From: Pokkaliibacter sp046614695
Lineage (GTDB): Bacteria > Pseudomonadota > Gammaproteobacteria > Pseudomonadales > Balneatricaceae
Direction of reading: 5' to 3'
DNA length: 64,000 nucleotides
Assembly: GCF_046614695.1 (NCBI RefSeq)
Contig: NZ_JBKKHQ010000027.1
Span: forward strand, 55,649 to 119,648
The translations under genes and the position numbers were made by a program. Shown piece after piece: positions 16,639 through 25,487 of this stretch. Within the stretch, counting starts at the first letter, position 1; each line of letters opens with the position of its first letter. The notes below the pieces were generated by a model, which was given only the letters and a program-made list of their open reading frames with translations, made no database searches and had not been told where the DNA came from.

Positions 16639-19529
16639 ACCCGATTCTGCGTGAGTTTATTCTGGAATCCCGCGAGAGCCTGCAGGGCATCGGCAGTACC
16701 TTGCTGGCGCTGGAGTCTTCGCCTTCTGATCCCGGCTTGATTCAGGAGCTGTTCCGTCTGGTGCATACCCTCAAGGGTAACTCCGGCTTGTTCGACTTCC
16801 CGCAAATGACTCAGCTACTGCATGCCGCAGAAGATCTGATGGATGCAGTCCGCGAAGAGCAGATTCCCTTCACCCCGGAGCTGGCGGACCAATTACTGGA
16901 TGCCATGGATGTGGTGGTGTTGCTGGTCGATGAGATCGAAAACACCGAACAGCTGAGCAGTCATTATCCGGCTGCCGTTGAACAAATGACGCGGCTGCGC
17001 GAGTGCCTGAGTGGTGCCGCCTCCGATCAGAACCCCCCAGCCGGGCAGGCGCCTGCCGTTATCGGTGGTCTCTTTGATGACAACGCCACGGTGTTTGTCA
17101 GCGCAGGCTCTGAGTCTGACGCCGCTGCTGTTGAGAGCCTTGACGCTGTCGATAGTGTTGCCGCTGTTGAGAGCACAGCCGCAGCGCAAGAGGTGAGCGA
17201 TGTCGCCTGTCGGCAGGATCACCTGAGTGATGTGATTTCTGCGGAAGTTGCCCAGCGGATTCCTGAGTCCGTTCAACAGAATATCTGGCGTGAACTGCAA
17301 CAGGGTCGTGATTTCTGGTGGGTGTTGTATCGGCCCGAGCCCGATTGCTTCTTTAAAGGTGAGGATCCTTTTTATCAGGTGCGGCAAACCCCTTCCTGCC
17401 GCTGGCAGGCCATTCTTCAGTCTGACCGCTGGCAGGATAACGACCCTGACTTTGACTGCTATCGCTGTCAGGTGGAATTCATTCAGCTGTGTGCCGGTGA
17501 GGAAGCGCCCTTGCGTGAGCATTTCCGCTATGTGCCTGAGCAGGTCGTGATTCTGCCGGTCAGTGAAGCGGATCTGCTGATGCCGGGCGGTGATGCCGAT
17601 GAGAACGGTCAACACATGGCCTTTGTGCGTGATGCCCAGGCCACACTGCAGTGCGGTGATATCAAAGGGCTGGCTGAGCAGGGCTATGGATTACTGGAAA
17701 AACTCTCGCCGGATCTCTGGCGTGCCAGCGTGCTGCGTTGGTTATTGCTGGTCACCGAGGTGGCACCGTCGCGCACTCGCTTGATGGGGGATTTGCTTGC
17801 CAGTCTGGAGGCGGGGGAGTTACTGCGTCCTTCCTTGCAGGAGTCCAGGCCGTCAGGCGCGAATGAGGCGGGCGCCTGCACGCGACTTTCGGCAGAGCAG
17901 CAAGGGTTTATTCGCGAGCTGATCGAGGCGCAGTGCCGGGTGCTGGCGTGCGAAGCCACTGCGACCTGGGCCAATGGCCGTCTGGAATCGGTCATGAGCA
18001 GTGTCCACGGCCTGTTTCTTTCCATGGGCAATATGCCGGAAAGCCTGAATCACCTTTTGGCAGGACATCGGGATGCAGCGCTGGCCAGTGAGCTTAAGGC
18101 ATGGCTGGAAAACTGGCTGGCAGCGCAGCCCGAACTGCCGGATGACTCATCCACTGCCGCCCCTGCGCTGATAACAGAAGAGCCTTCGATGCCTTCTTCC
18201 GCAGAGTACGCGGCTTCGCCTGTCTCTTATGAGGTCGAGGCTGCTCCTCTTTTGAACATAAGCAATGAGCCTGCGGCAGAGATAGCGGTTAACGCTCTAG
18301 AACAAACACCGCAGGAGATGCCTGCTCCGGCAACGGCGCGCAATGAAGATCACAGCGTCAAAGTGCTGAAGGTTGATCAGAGCAAGGTTGACCGGCTGAT
18401 GAATCTGATCGGCGAAATGGTGGTGGCCAAGAATGCACTGCCGTATCTGGCCAACCGTGCTGAAAATCACTTCGGCGTGCGTGAGCTATCGCGGGAAATC
18501 AAAGCCCAGTATGCCGTGATCAATCGCATCGCCGAGGAAATGCAGGATGCCATCATGCAGGTTCGCATGTTGCCGGTGTCCTTTATCTTCCAGCGCTTCC
18601 CCCGCCTGGTGCGCGATATTGCCCGCAAGCTGGGCAAGGATGTGAATCTGGTACTGGAGGGTGAGGACACTGAAGCCGACAAGAACATTGTCGAATCCCT
18701 CGCTGACCCGCTGATTCATATCGTTCGTAACAGCCTGGACCACGGTCTGGAAACCGCTGAGCAACGCACCGCCGCGGGTAAGTCGGCGCGAGGCACGCTG
18801 CTGATCCGTGCCCGTCAGGATTCTGACCGGGTGCTGATCGACATTATTGATGATGGCCGCGGCATTGATCCGCAGGTCATCAAGCGCAAGGCCTATGAAT
18901 CCGGCGTGATTGATGAAGCGCAACTGGAGCGCCTCACCGATAGCGAAGCCATTCAGCTGATCTTCGCGGCGGGGTTCTCCACGGCAGCAGCCATTTCCGA
19001 TATTTCCGGCCGTGGTGTGGGGATGGATGTGGTGCGCACGGCGGTGGAGAAAGTGGGTGGTACGGTCACGCTCTCCAGCGAGATTGGCAAAGGCACCACG
19101 CTGCGTCTTTCACTGCCGCTCTCCATGGCGATCACTAACGTCATGATTATCGAATCCCACCAGCAGATCTTCGGTGTGCCTATGGATCAGGTGGTGGAAA
19201 CCGTCCGCCTGCCTCGCGCCAGTCTTCGCGACATCAAACAGCGTGCGGTCACGACGTTGCGTGGTCGCCTGTTGCCCGTGCTTGCCCTCAATGACCTGCT
19301 GGCGATTCCCGCTGCACCGGTGGCCAACGAGGAGGATGAACTGGCGGCGCTGGTGGTGCGCATTGGCAATGAGCAGGTGGCGCTGCTGGTCGATGAATTC
19401 CGCGAAGTGGTCGATGTGATTCTTAAGCCGCTACCGGGCGATCTTTCCCGTCTGAGCTGTTATTCCGGTACCGCCTTGCTGGGCGATGGCTCGGTACTGA
19501 TGGTGCTCAATCCAAAGGAGTTGCTGTGA
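16635..19529 (+). CDS. cheA: Chemotaxis histidine kinase CheA
   Basis: A 964-residue kinase. The Hpt domain (residues 1-120) has the phosphorylated His44 in HTLKGNSG. Residues 200-320 form a domain with the RPEPDCFFKGEDPF pattern seen in the CheY-binding-type insert of other CheA proteins. A long Ala/Glu/Ser-rich linker follows to about residue 570. Then come the dimerisation helices (KVDRLMNLIGEMVVAKN), the ATPase domain (HIVRNSLDHGLE, DDGRGID, GRGVGMDVV) and a C-terminal CheW-like domain. It is larger than E. coli CheA (654 residues), mainly because of the central region. It is coupled to the cheY-like gene before it and to the STAS-like gene after it by four- and one-base overlaps. Confidence 0.95.
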   Translation: MNPILREFILESRESLQGIGSTLLALESSPSDPGLIQELFRLVHTLKGNSGLFDFPQMTQLLHAAEDLMDAVREEQIPFTPELADQLLDAMDVVVLLVDEIENTEQLSSHYPAAVEQMTRLRECLSGAASDQNPPAGQAPAVIGGLFDDNATVFVSAGSESDAAAVESLDAVDSVAAVESTAAAQEVSDVACRQDHLSDVISAEVAQRIPESVQQNIWRELQQGRDFWWVLYRPEPDCFFKGEDPFYQVRQTPSCRWQAILQSDRWQDNDPDFDCYRCQVEFIQLCAGEEAPLREHFRYVPEQVVILPVSEADLLMPGGDADENGQHMAFVRDAQATLQCGDIKGLAEQGYGLLEKLSPDLWRASVLRWLLLVTEVAPSRTRLMGDLLASLEAGELLRPSLQESRPSGANEAGACTRLSAEQQGFIRELIEAQCRVLACEATATWANGRLESVMSSVHGLFLSMGNMPESLNHLLAGHRDAALASELKAWLENWLAAQPELPDDSSTAAPALITEEPSMPSSAEYAASPVSYEVEAAPLLNISNEPAAEIAVNALEQTPQEMPAPATARNEDHSVKVLKVDQSKVDRLMNLIGEMVVAKNALPYLANRAENHFGVRELSREIKAQYAVINRIAEEMQDAIMQVRMLPVSFIFQRFPRLVRDIARKLGKDVNLVLEGEDTEADKNIVESLADPLIHIVRNSLDHGLETAEQRTAAGKSARGTLLIRARQDSDRVLIDIIDDGRGIDPQVIKRKAYESGVIDEAQLERLTDSEAIQLIFAAGFSTAAAISDISGRGVGMDVVRTAVEKVGGTVTLSSEIGKGTTLRLSLPLSMAITNVMIIESHQQIFGVPMDQVVETVRLPRASLRDIKQRAVTTLRGRLLPVLALNDLLAIPAAPVANEEDELAALVVRIGNEQVALLVDEFREVVDVILKPLPGDLSRLSCYSGTALLGDGSVLMVLNPKELL

Positions 19530-19783
19530 TGCCGATCCACTACAAAAAGAAGGTCGCTCATCTGCAGGGCGAGATCAGTGTTGAGGAGGCTGAAAACCTC
19601 TGGCAATGGCTGAATGAGGCCAATAAGCCGGGCCTTAATCTGAGCAAGTGTGAGCACCTTCACACCGCTAACCTGCAGGTGCTGCTGGCCTGCCGACCTG
19701 CAATTACACACTGGCCGGAAAATGCCGAACTTACGGCCTGGCTCAAACCTGTCCTTACGATAACCGAGGAGACTGCCTCATGA
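19529..19783 (+). CDS. Small STAS-like protein
   Basis: An 84-residue protein whose central LNLSKCEHLHTANLQVLLAC matches the LDLSxVxxIDSSGLxVLL core of STAS domains. The usual phosphorylated Ser is replaced by Thr or Ala (HTAN). STAS domains bind proteins or nucleotides and act as switches. Here it lies between cheA and a cheY-like gene and overlaps both, so a role in tuning the kinase complex is plausible but inferred. AAAGGAG lies nine bases before the ATG; a GTG at 19526 is an alternative start. Confidence 0.75.
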   Translation: MPIHYKKKVAHLQGEISVEEAENLWQWLNEANKPGLNLSKCEHLHTANLQVLLACRPAITHWPENAELTAWLKPVLTITEETAS

Positions 19784-20148
19784 GCAAAACCATCATGATC
19801 GTAGATGACTCAGCCACGATGGTCATGGCCGTCAGTCAGAGTCTGGAAATGGGCGGCTTCAAGGTCGAAAGCGCACGCGATGGCACCGAGGCCCTGAGCA
19901 AGATTCAGAAGGGGTTAAAGCCTGACTTACTGATTACTGACATCAATATGCCGAAAATGGATGGCCTTGAACTGATCCAGGCGGTGCGACCCATTCTGCG
20001 CTTTATCCCGATTCTGGTGCTTTCGACGGAAAGCCAGGCCGCCAAGCGTGACGAGGCCAAGCGCCTCGGTGCCACCGGCTGGCTGGTAAAACCGGTCGCC
20101 GGTGTGGATCTGGTTAATGTGGTTAAACAAGTGCTGCCGGGCGCTTGA
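19780..20148 (+). CDS. CheY-like single-domain response regulator (second copy)
   Basis: A 122-residue receiver domain with MIVDDSATM, the phospho-acceptor Asp in LLITDINMPKMDG, VLSTES and WLVKPV. It is close in length to E. coli CheY. The ATG overlaps the stop of the STAS-like gene (ATGA). Two different receivers in one operon suggest an output regulator plus a phosphate sink or second output; the sequence alone does not say which is which. Confidence 0.93.
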   Translation: MSKTIMIVDDSATMVMAVSQSLEMGGFKVESARDGTEALSKIQKGLKPDLLITDINMPKMDGLELIQAVRPILRFIPILVLSTESQAAKRDEAKRLGATGWLVKPVAGVDLVNVVKQVLPGA

Positions 20149-20159
20149 GGAGTGCAGTT

Positions 20160-21668
20160 ATGAGTGAGGTCATCACACGACGTCGGGCAGGGGGCCGCTT
20201 TCTGGGCATCAGCCTTCTGATTGGGCTGGCCAGTTGGGCAGGATGGGTTTCCTTGATTCAGCTGCATGGCCTCACACTGACGCTCTGGCATCCTTCAGGC
20301 ATCGTCACCGCGTTAATGATCGGCCTGCTGGCCGGGATCGTCGCTGCCTGTCCGAAGCGGGCCATGATGCAACAGGCCGAAGTAACGCCATCGCCGGAGG
20401 CTCTCCCCGAACAGATTCAGATCAATCATGAGCGACTGGCGCTTAACGCTGAGCAACTGCGCCAGTATTTGCCCGTCATGCAGAGTCACCTTGCCAGCGC
20501 CAACGATGAAACCGAGCGTGGCGCCCTGGGTATCATGACCGTTCTTAATAAAGTGCGAAAAGAAAGCTCGGCGCTGCTGGATCGACTGCGGGAAGAAGAA
20601 CAGCAGGCTACCGTGCTGATGGAAGAGAACGTGGCGCATCTTCAGGAAAACCATCAGCTGCTGGATGAGATTGCCGCCATCGTGGATCAAACCAGTGATG
20701 CCATGAGTCGAGAAAATAGTGATATCGAATCCGTGCTTGAGCAGGTACAGGGGCTGGCCGGGCTGGTGGACATGATTCGCAATATCGCCAAACAGACCAA
20801 TCTGCTGGCACTGAATGCGGCCATTGAAGCTGCGCGTGCCGGTGAAGCCGGGCGAGGTTTCGCGGTGGTGGCGGATGAAGTGCGCAAACTCTCGCAGGAA
20901 ACTGAAAAAGTCACTGTCAATATTGATGCGGCGATTTTGCAGGTCTGTTCGGCGGTGGAGTCAAAACTGACCATGCTGCTCAACAACAGTCAGCAGGCGG
21001 AGCAGCTGCAACAGGTGAAAGGCATTTCGGAGGGCTTTGGTCGGATCAACCAGACGTTTACTGAAGTGCTGGCGTATCTCAACCGCATTACCCACGACAG
21101 CTATACCACCATGGATTCCATCCATCACGGGATTCTCGACAGTCTGGGCCACATGCAATTTCAGGATGTCTCACGCCAACAGCTGGAGTCAGTCGGTCAC
21201 ATGCTGGACAAGGTCGTCAGCCACATCACCCGCCTGATGATTGATATTCGTGACTCGGGAAATCACTCGCTGCATGAGCAGGATCTGGCCTGCCTTCTTG
21301 AGCAGCATCGGGAGTCCTATGTGATGTCTCAGCAGCATGATGCCCACGAGCAGGCATTGGCGAAAACCGCGGCTTCTGCTGATGAAGTGGCCGCATCCTC
21401 TGGTTTAAATGGCGAAATCTTCCTGTTTGAGAGCGCAACGGCAGAAAGTGCCGAAGAAGACAGTACTGCTGAACCAACGATGGCATCGCAGAATGATAAT
21501 GCAGATGGCTGGGCGCCGCAGGAGTGGGAGATGAACCAGTGGGAAGCGTTTGAATCTGAGCAGGAGGAGGGTGACGCCAAACCTCAGGAAGTGTCTCCAG
21601 CGCTGGCGGTTGCTACAACCCCGGTGAACACCGCTCAAGCGGCGCGTCCCAATATCGAGCTTTTCTAG
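20160..21668 (+). CDS. Membrane chemoreceptor with CheZ-like motif
   Basis: A 502-residue protein. Two hydrophobic helices lie at about residues 12-37 and 42-60 with almost no periplasmic loop, so it probably lacks an external ligand domain. A helical region then leads to a receptor signalling tip near residue 214 (QTNLLALNAAIEAARAG). At residues 334-340 the sequence FQDVSRQ matches the catalytic FQDLTGQ of CheZ (D-x-x-x-Q, here Asp336 and Gln340). The acidic C-terminal tail is low in complexity. The ATG has TGAGGAG seven bases upstream. It is the last gene of the operon and only ten bases separate it from the convergent AraC-type gene. Confidence 0.85.
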   Translation: MSEVITRRRAGGRFLGISLLIGLASWAGWVSLIQLHGLTLTLWHPSGIVTALMIGLLAGIVAACPKRAMMQQAEVTPSPEALPEQIQINHERLALNAEQLRQYLPVMQSHLASANDETERGALGIMTVLNKVRKESSALLDRLREEEQQATVLMEENVAHLQENHQLLDEIAAIVDQTSDAMSRENSDIESVLEQVQGLAGLVDMIRNIAKQTNLLALNAAIEAARAGEAGRGFAVVADEVRKLSQETEKVTVNIDAAILQVCSAVESKLTMLLNNSQQAEQLQQVKGISEGFGRINQTFTEVLAYLNRITHDSYTTMDSIHHGILDSLGHMQFQDVSRQQLESVGHMLDKVVSHITRLMIDIRDSGNHSLHEQDLACLLEQHRESYVMSQQHDAHEQALAKTAASADEVAASSGLNGEIFLFESATAESAEEDSTAEPTMASQNDNADGWAPQEWEMNQWEAFESEQEEGDAKPQEVSPALAVATTPVNTAQAARPNIELF

Positions 21669-21678
21669 AGTGGTGGAA

Positions 21679-22659
21679 TCAGGCTTCCGTCGCCTTGAAG
21701 CCAAACTGCTTGCGGTATTCCGAGGGCGAAAGATGACAGGCTTTCTTGAAGACCTTTCTCAGCGCACTTTCATCGCTGTAACCGCAGCGGTCGACAATCT
21801 GGCTAAAGCGCAGGGAAGTGGTGGACAGCAGGAGTTTGCATTTCTCAATGCGCAGCTGCTGAAGGTACTGCTGTGGGCTGAGCTGTACATGTTCCTGAAA
21901 ATGCCGGATCAGGGTGCGGCTACTCACAGCAAGATGAGAGGCCAGCTCTTCAACTTTTACATCGCGGGTGAGGTTCGCCTGAATCCAGGCTTCCGCGCGA
22001 GCCACCAGCGCACTGCCGCCGCTGAAACGCTGGGCTAAATACGAACTCAGTGCCGATGGCCGGTATGCATTGCCGTAATCCTGAGCGACCGTTCGGGCGA
22101 AATTTTTACCGCAGTATTTTTCCAGCACTGCCATACAGAGATCTGCCATCGCGCTGCCATCCGGCGTACAAATCACGTTATCCGCATGAATGCCGAAGCT
22201 GCCTTCGCGCCCCTGCTCCTTGAACATCTCGCTGATGCGCTGGCGCAGTGTCGCCGGAGCCGACTGCCAAAGGCCCTGGTCGGCCAGCAGACGGCTGCCT
22301 TCAAAATTGCAGGCAAACAGCCAGAGTCGACTAAGATGAGTTCTCAACCACTCACTGAAATCCATGCCAGCATGCTGCTGGCGATCACGTTCAAGCAGGG
22401 CTGCCAGGGTATTGGCGTGAAAGAGCACAATGCTGTTTGGCGGAATCTGGTCAAATCCGCCATCACAGGGCAGGGGATAACCCAGAGAGCAGGGAGCGGC
22501 TTCGCCCTCGGCTGCAATGAACTGGAGCTTAAAGACCTGGCCCGAGGCTTCATCCAGTGAAGTTGCCACATGATTAGCGTGATTCAGCAGCTCTGCCGCA
22601 CTCAGCAGAGGGCCCTGGGCAATGCCTGGGTAGGTAATCAGCGATAAGGTACAGGTCAT
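21679..22659 (-). CDS. GlxA-type AraC-family transcriptional regulator
   Basis: A 326-residue protein with an N-terminal DJ-1/PfpI-like (glutamine-amidotransferase-fold) domain and a C-terminal AraC helix-turn-helix pair. The AraC part includes WIQANLTRDVKVEELASHLAVSSRTLIRHFQEH and the signature RFSQIVDRCGYSDESALRKVFKKACHLSPSEYRKQFG. Such regulators often control catabolic genes. The start at 22659 is chosen for AAGGGGGG just upstream; the longer frame to 22770 has no such site. The gene is divergent from a ketoacyl-ACP synthase gene 183 bases away, its most likely target. Confidence 0.88.
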   Translation of the reverse strand: MTCTLSLITYPGIAQGPLLSAAELLNHANHVATSLDEASGQVFKLQFIAAEGEAAPCSLGYPLPCDGGFDQIPPNSIVLFHANTLAALLERDRQQHAGMDFSEWLRTHLSRLWLFACNFEGSRLLADQGLWQSAPATLRQRISEMFKEQGREGSFGIHADNVICTPDGSAMADLCMAVLEKYCGKNFARTVAQDYGNAYRPSALSSYLAQRFSGGSALVARAEAWIQANLTRDVKVEELASHLAVSSRTLIRHFQEHVQLSPQQYLQQLRIEKCKLLLSTTSLRFSQIVDRCGYSDESALRKVFKKACHLSPSEYRKQFGFKATEA

Positions 22660-22841
22660 AATGACCCCCCTTAATAGGGCAAATGGATGGCAGTGGCCTG
22701 CCTCGCAGTTCGATCTCTGTGTCGTATTTTGCCTTGTTTTAGGCAGATACGCCGGTCTTAATTGTTGCAAGGATGTCGCATAGTGGTTTGATCAGCCCGT
22801 TTGGGGCCAGAGAATCCAAGGTTTACTACAGGAGAAAACCA

Positions 22842-24074
22842 ATGCGCAAACGTGTCGTCGTTACAGGAATGGGCGTTCTCTGCCCGTTGGGTAATGATCT
22901 CGACACTGCCTGGAGAGCCTGTCGCTCGGGCATTTCCGGGATTGATCAGATTACCCGCTTCGATCCTTCGGAATTGAAAACCCATATCGCTGGCGAAGTC
23001 AGAAACTTCCAGTTACCGGAGATTCTTTCGCCCAAGGATGCGCGCAAGATGGATGTGCTTAACCACTACGCCATCGCCGCGACCGAGCAAGCCCTTAAGG
23101 ATGCCAAACTGACCATCACCGAGGATATCGCTGAAGATGTCGGCGTGAATCTTGGGGTCGGCATCGGTGGCGAAGTCTCACTGGAAAATAACGTCCTGCT
23201 CATGCAGGAAAAAGGCCCGAGCCGTCTTTCTCCTTTCTTTGTTCCCATGATTTTGCCGAATATGGCCGCTGGCCACGTATCTCTGACGTTCGGCACCAAG
23301 AATTACAATGCAGTGACCCTGTCTGCCTGCGCCTCCTCCAGCCATGCAATCGGCGATGCCTGCCGTCATATCGAACGCGGCGATGCCAAAGTCATGATCG
23401 CCGGTGGTGTCGAAGGTGCGCTGACCAAGCTGTGCCTTGCCGGTTTCTCGGCCATGCGCGCGCTGAGCACCCGTAATGATGAGCCTAAGAAAGCCAGCCG
23501 TCCTTATGACCGTGACCGTGATGGCTTTGTGTTCTCGGAAGGGGCTGCAGTGCTGATTCTCGAAGAACTGGAGTTTGCCCTGGCCCGTGGCGCACGTATT
23601 TACGGTGAAGTGGCCGGTTATGGTGTGAGCTCTGATGCGCATCACATTAGCGCGCCGACCGTGGAAGGCCCGTCGCGAGCGCTGAAAAATGCCATGCGTG
23701 ATGCCGGGATAACGCCTGAGCAGGTGCACTATGTGAATGCGCACGCCACCTCAACGCCGATGGGCGATATCAACGAGTTAACAGCGATTCATCAGGTGAT
23801 GGGCGATGCCAGTAGTCAGGTCTCGGTCTCGGCAACCAAGTCCATGACCGGTCACATGCTGGGTGCTGCGGGTGCGATTGAAGCCGTGTTTAGCCTGATG
23901 GCAATTCAGGATAACTATGTACCCCCGAGCATCAATATCGAGAATATCGACCCGGACTGCATGATGGATGTCACGCCGAATATTGGTAAAGACCGACAGG
24001 TGGATATCGCGGTATCCAACTCTTTCGGTTTCGGCGGCACCAATGCCACGCTGGTATTCCGTCGCTACGTGTAA
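22842..24074 (+). CDS. Beta-ketoacyl-ACP synthase II-like enzyme (FabF paralogue)
   Basis: A 410-residue thiolase-fold condensing enzyme. Cys163 lies in LSACASSSHAIG, the first catalytic His in VNAHATSTPMGD, and the second in KSMTGHMLGAAGA. The C-terminal NSFGFGGTNATLVF is typical of KAS II. It would condense acyl-ACP or acyl-CoA with malonyl-ACP. A second, canonical fabF lies in the fab operon at 53179, so this copy is probably specialised. AGGAGA precedes the ATG at 22842. It is encoded alone, with its own terminator, divergent from a GlxA-type regulator. Confidence 0.9.
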   Translation: MRKRVVVTGMGVLCPLGNDLDTAWRACRSGISGIDQITRFDPSELKTHIAGEVRNFQLPEILSPKDARKMDVLNHYAIAATEQALKDAKLTITEDIAEDVGVNLGVGIGGEVSLENNVLLMQEKGPSRLSPFFVPMILPNMAAGHVSLTFGTKNYNAVTLSACASSSHAIGDACRHIERGDAKVMIAGGVEGALTKLCLAGFSAMRALSTRNDEPKKASRPYDRDRDGFVFSEGAAVLILEELEFALARGARIYGEVAGYGVSSDAHHISAPTVEGPSRALKNAMRDAGITPEQVHYVNAHATSTPMGDINELTAIHQVMGDASSQVSVSATKSMTGHMLGAAGAIEAVFSLMAIQDNYVPPSINIENIDPDCMMDVTPNIGKDRQVDIAVSNSFGFGGTNATLVFRRYV

Positions 24075-24094
24075 ACGAGCGCTAGGCTCAAAAC

Positions 24095-24125
24095 AAAAAA
24101 GCCCTGAGTTGATCAGGGCTTTTTT
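24095..24125. terminator. Bidirectional intrinsic terminator
   Basis: AAAAAAGCCCTGA-GTTGA-TCAGGGCTTTTTT: a GC stem flanked by A and T runs between the convergent ketoacyl synthase and deaminase genes. Confidence 0.92.
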
Positions 24126-24142
24126 ATGTCCGAAGGAACTTG

Positions 24143-25162
24143 TCAGTCGGGGCGAATCTGACAGGCATGCAGCAGGAAAATAATATTGCGACTGATCATG
24201 GCTTTTCGCTCCATGGTCATGAAAGAGGCTTCAACGGCATTGAGTGACAGCCGCGCCAGCTCTTCATTGGTCATCCCCAGACCGTCCTGAACGGCTTTAA
24301 AGTTCTCTTCGATATAACCGCCAAAGTAAGCCGGGTCATCGGAGTTTACGGTGACGCAGGCGCCCTGATGGAGCAGGCTGCGGATGTTGTGCTCTTTGAT
24401 ATCGCTGAAGACTTTCAGCTTGATATTGGACAGCGGGCAGACCGTCAGCGGCATGCGTGAGGCAATCAGGTCATCAACCAGATTGTCATCCTCAGTGCAG
24501 CGTACACCGTGATCAACCCGATCCACGCCCAATACATCAACGGCGGTGCGGATATACGCCGCAGGGCCTTCCTCACCGGCATGGGCGACACGCTTAAAGC
24601 CCAGGCTTCGGGCTTTATCAAACACGCGGGCGAACTTCTCGGGAGGGTGTCCTTTCTCGGAAGAATCGAGCCCGACACCGATAAACATTGAGCGATACGG
24701 CAGGGCGGCGTTGAGAGTCGCCAAGGCATCCTCTTCACTTAAATGTCGCAGGAAGCAGAGGATCAGGTGGCTGGTAATGCCAAACTCCTGTTCGGCCTGC
24801 TGAAGGGCATCGTGAATACCGATGATGACATCCTCCATGGCAACACCACGGGAAGTGTGACTTTGAGGGTCAAAGAAGATCTCGGTGTGTACAACATGCT
24901 GATCCTGGCAGCGCTTCATATACGCCCAGGTCAGGTCGTAAAAATCCTGCCGGGTCAGCAGTACGGCCGCACCCTGATAATACAGGTCTAAAAACGATTG
25001 CAGATCATCGAACTCATAGGCATTACGCAGGCTTTCAACGCTGTCGTATGGGAGAGGTATCTGATTCCTTTCAGCCAGTTCGAACATTAGCTCAGGTTCG
25101 AGTGTCCCTTCGATATGAAGGTGCAATTCAACCTTGGGCAACACATGGATGAAGTGCTCCAT
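24143..25162 (-). CDS. Adenine deaminase (adenosine-deaminase fold)
   Basis: A 339-residue TIM-barrel amidohydrolase. Zinc-binding HLHIEG lies at residues 14-19, with HAGEEGP and the catalytic NSDDPAYFGG later. The segment FLRHLSEEDALATL is typical of the adenine deaminase branch (yeast Aah1, Pseudomonas enzymes) rather than true adenosine deaminase. It converts adenine to hypoxanthine in purine salvage. The ATG at 25162 has CAGGGAG seven to eight bases upstream and gives the family N-terminus; an upstream in-frame start at 25249 is unlikely. It is divergent from speD. Confidence 0.9.
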   Translation of the reverse strand: MEHFIHVLPKVELHLHIEGTLEPELMFELAERNQIPLPYDSVESLRNAYEFDDLQSFLDLYYQGAAVLLTRQDFYDLTWAYMKRCQDQHVVHTEIFFDPQSHTSRGVAMEDVIIGIHDALQQAEQEFGITSHLILCFLRHLSEEDALATLNAALPYRSMFIGVGLDSSEKGHPPEKFARVFDKARSLGFKRVAHAGEEGPAAYIRTAVDVLGVDRVDHGVRCTEDDNLVDDLIASRMPLTVCPLSNIKLKVFSDIKEHNIRSLLHQGACVTVNSDDPAYFGGYIEENFKAVQDGLGMTNEELARLSLNAVEASFMTMERKAMISRNIIFLLHACQIRPD

Positions 25163-25349
25163 GATCAAACTCCCTGTGAGAATAAAGTCATCGTCTTGGG
25201 CAACTTTGGCGAGGTATTTACTGGATAAGTTGCAAGTTGCCGCTTTCATTCAACTCTATGAGACTAGCAGCAAAAAATGTTCCGCGCCCAGTGAAGATGT
25301 AACGACCTTAGGGGTACGGTAATCCCCTATAAATAATCGTGATTTGTCA

Positions 25350-25378
25350 GTGAAATGCCACAATCGGGCAGTTATAAT
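25350..25378 (+). promoter_or_regulatory. Candidate speD promoter (-10 TATAAT)
   Basis: A consensus TATAAT at 25373-25378 lies 110 bases before speD. The -35 region is poor. A TAGGGG-N9-CCCCTA inverted repeat at 25309-25329 lies just upstream and could be an operator. Confidence 0.4.
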
Positions 25379-25487
25379 CGTCGGCTTTCTTTAAATGTAC
25401 TAACTGGCCCGGATATACAGGTTTCAGCACTGCAACAAGGCATGCTGGCGGGTATGTCCGTCCCTTACGGGGTGGAGGTGACGAAAA

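Noticed and set aside
17235..17600. Central CheA segment considered as a new domain
   Set aside because: The RPEPDCFFKGEDPF pattern resembles segments after the Hpt domain in other CheA proteins, so novelty is not supported.
24095..24125. Several inverted repeats at gene ends considered as mobile repeats
   Set aside because: They differ in stem sequence and carry A/T runs, so they are ordinary terminators and not a repeat family.
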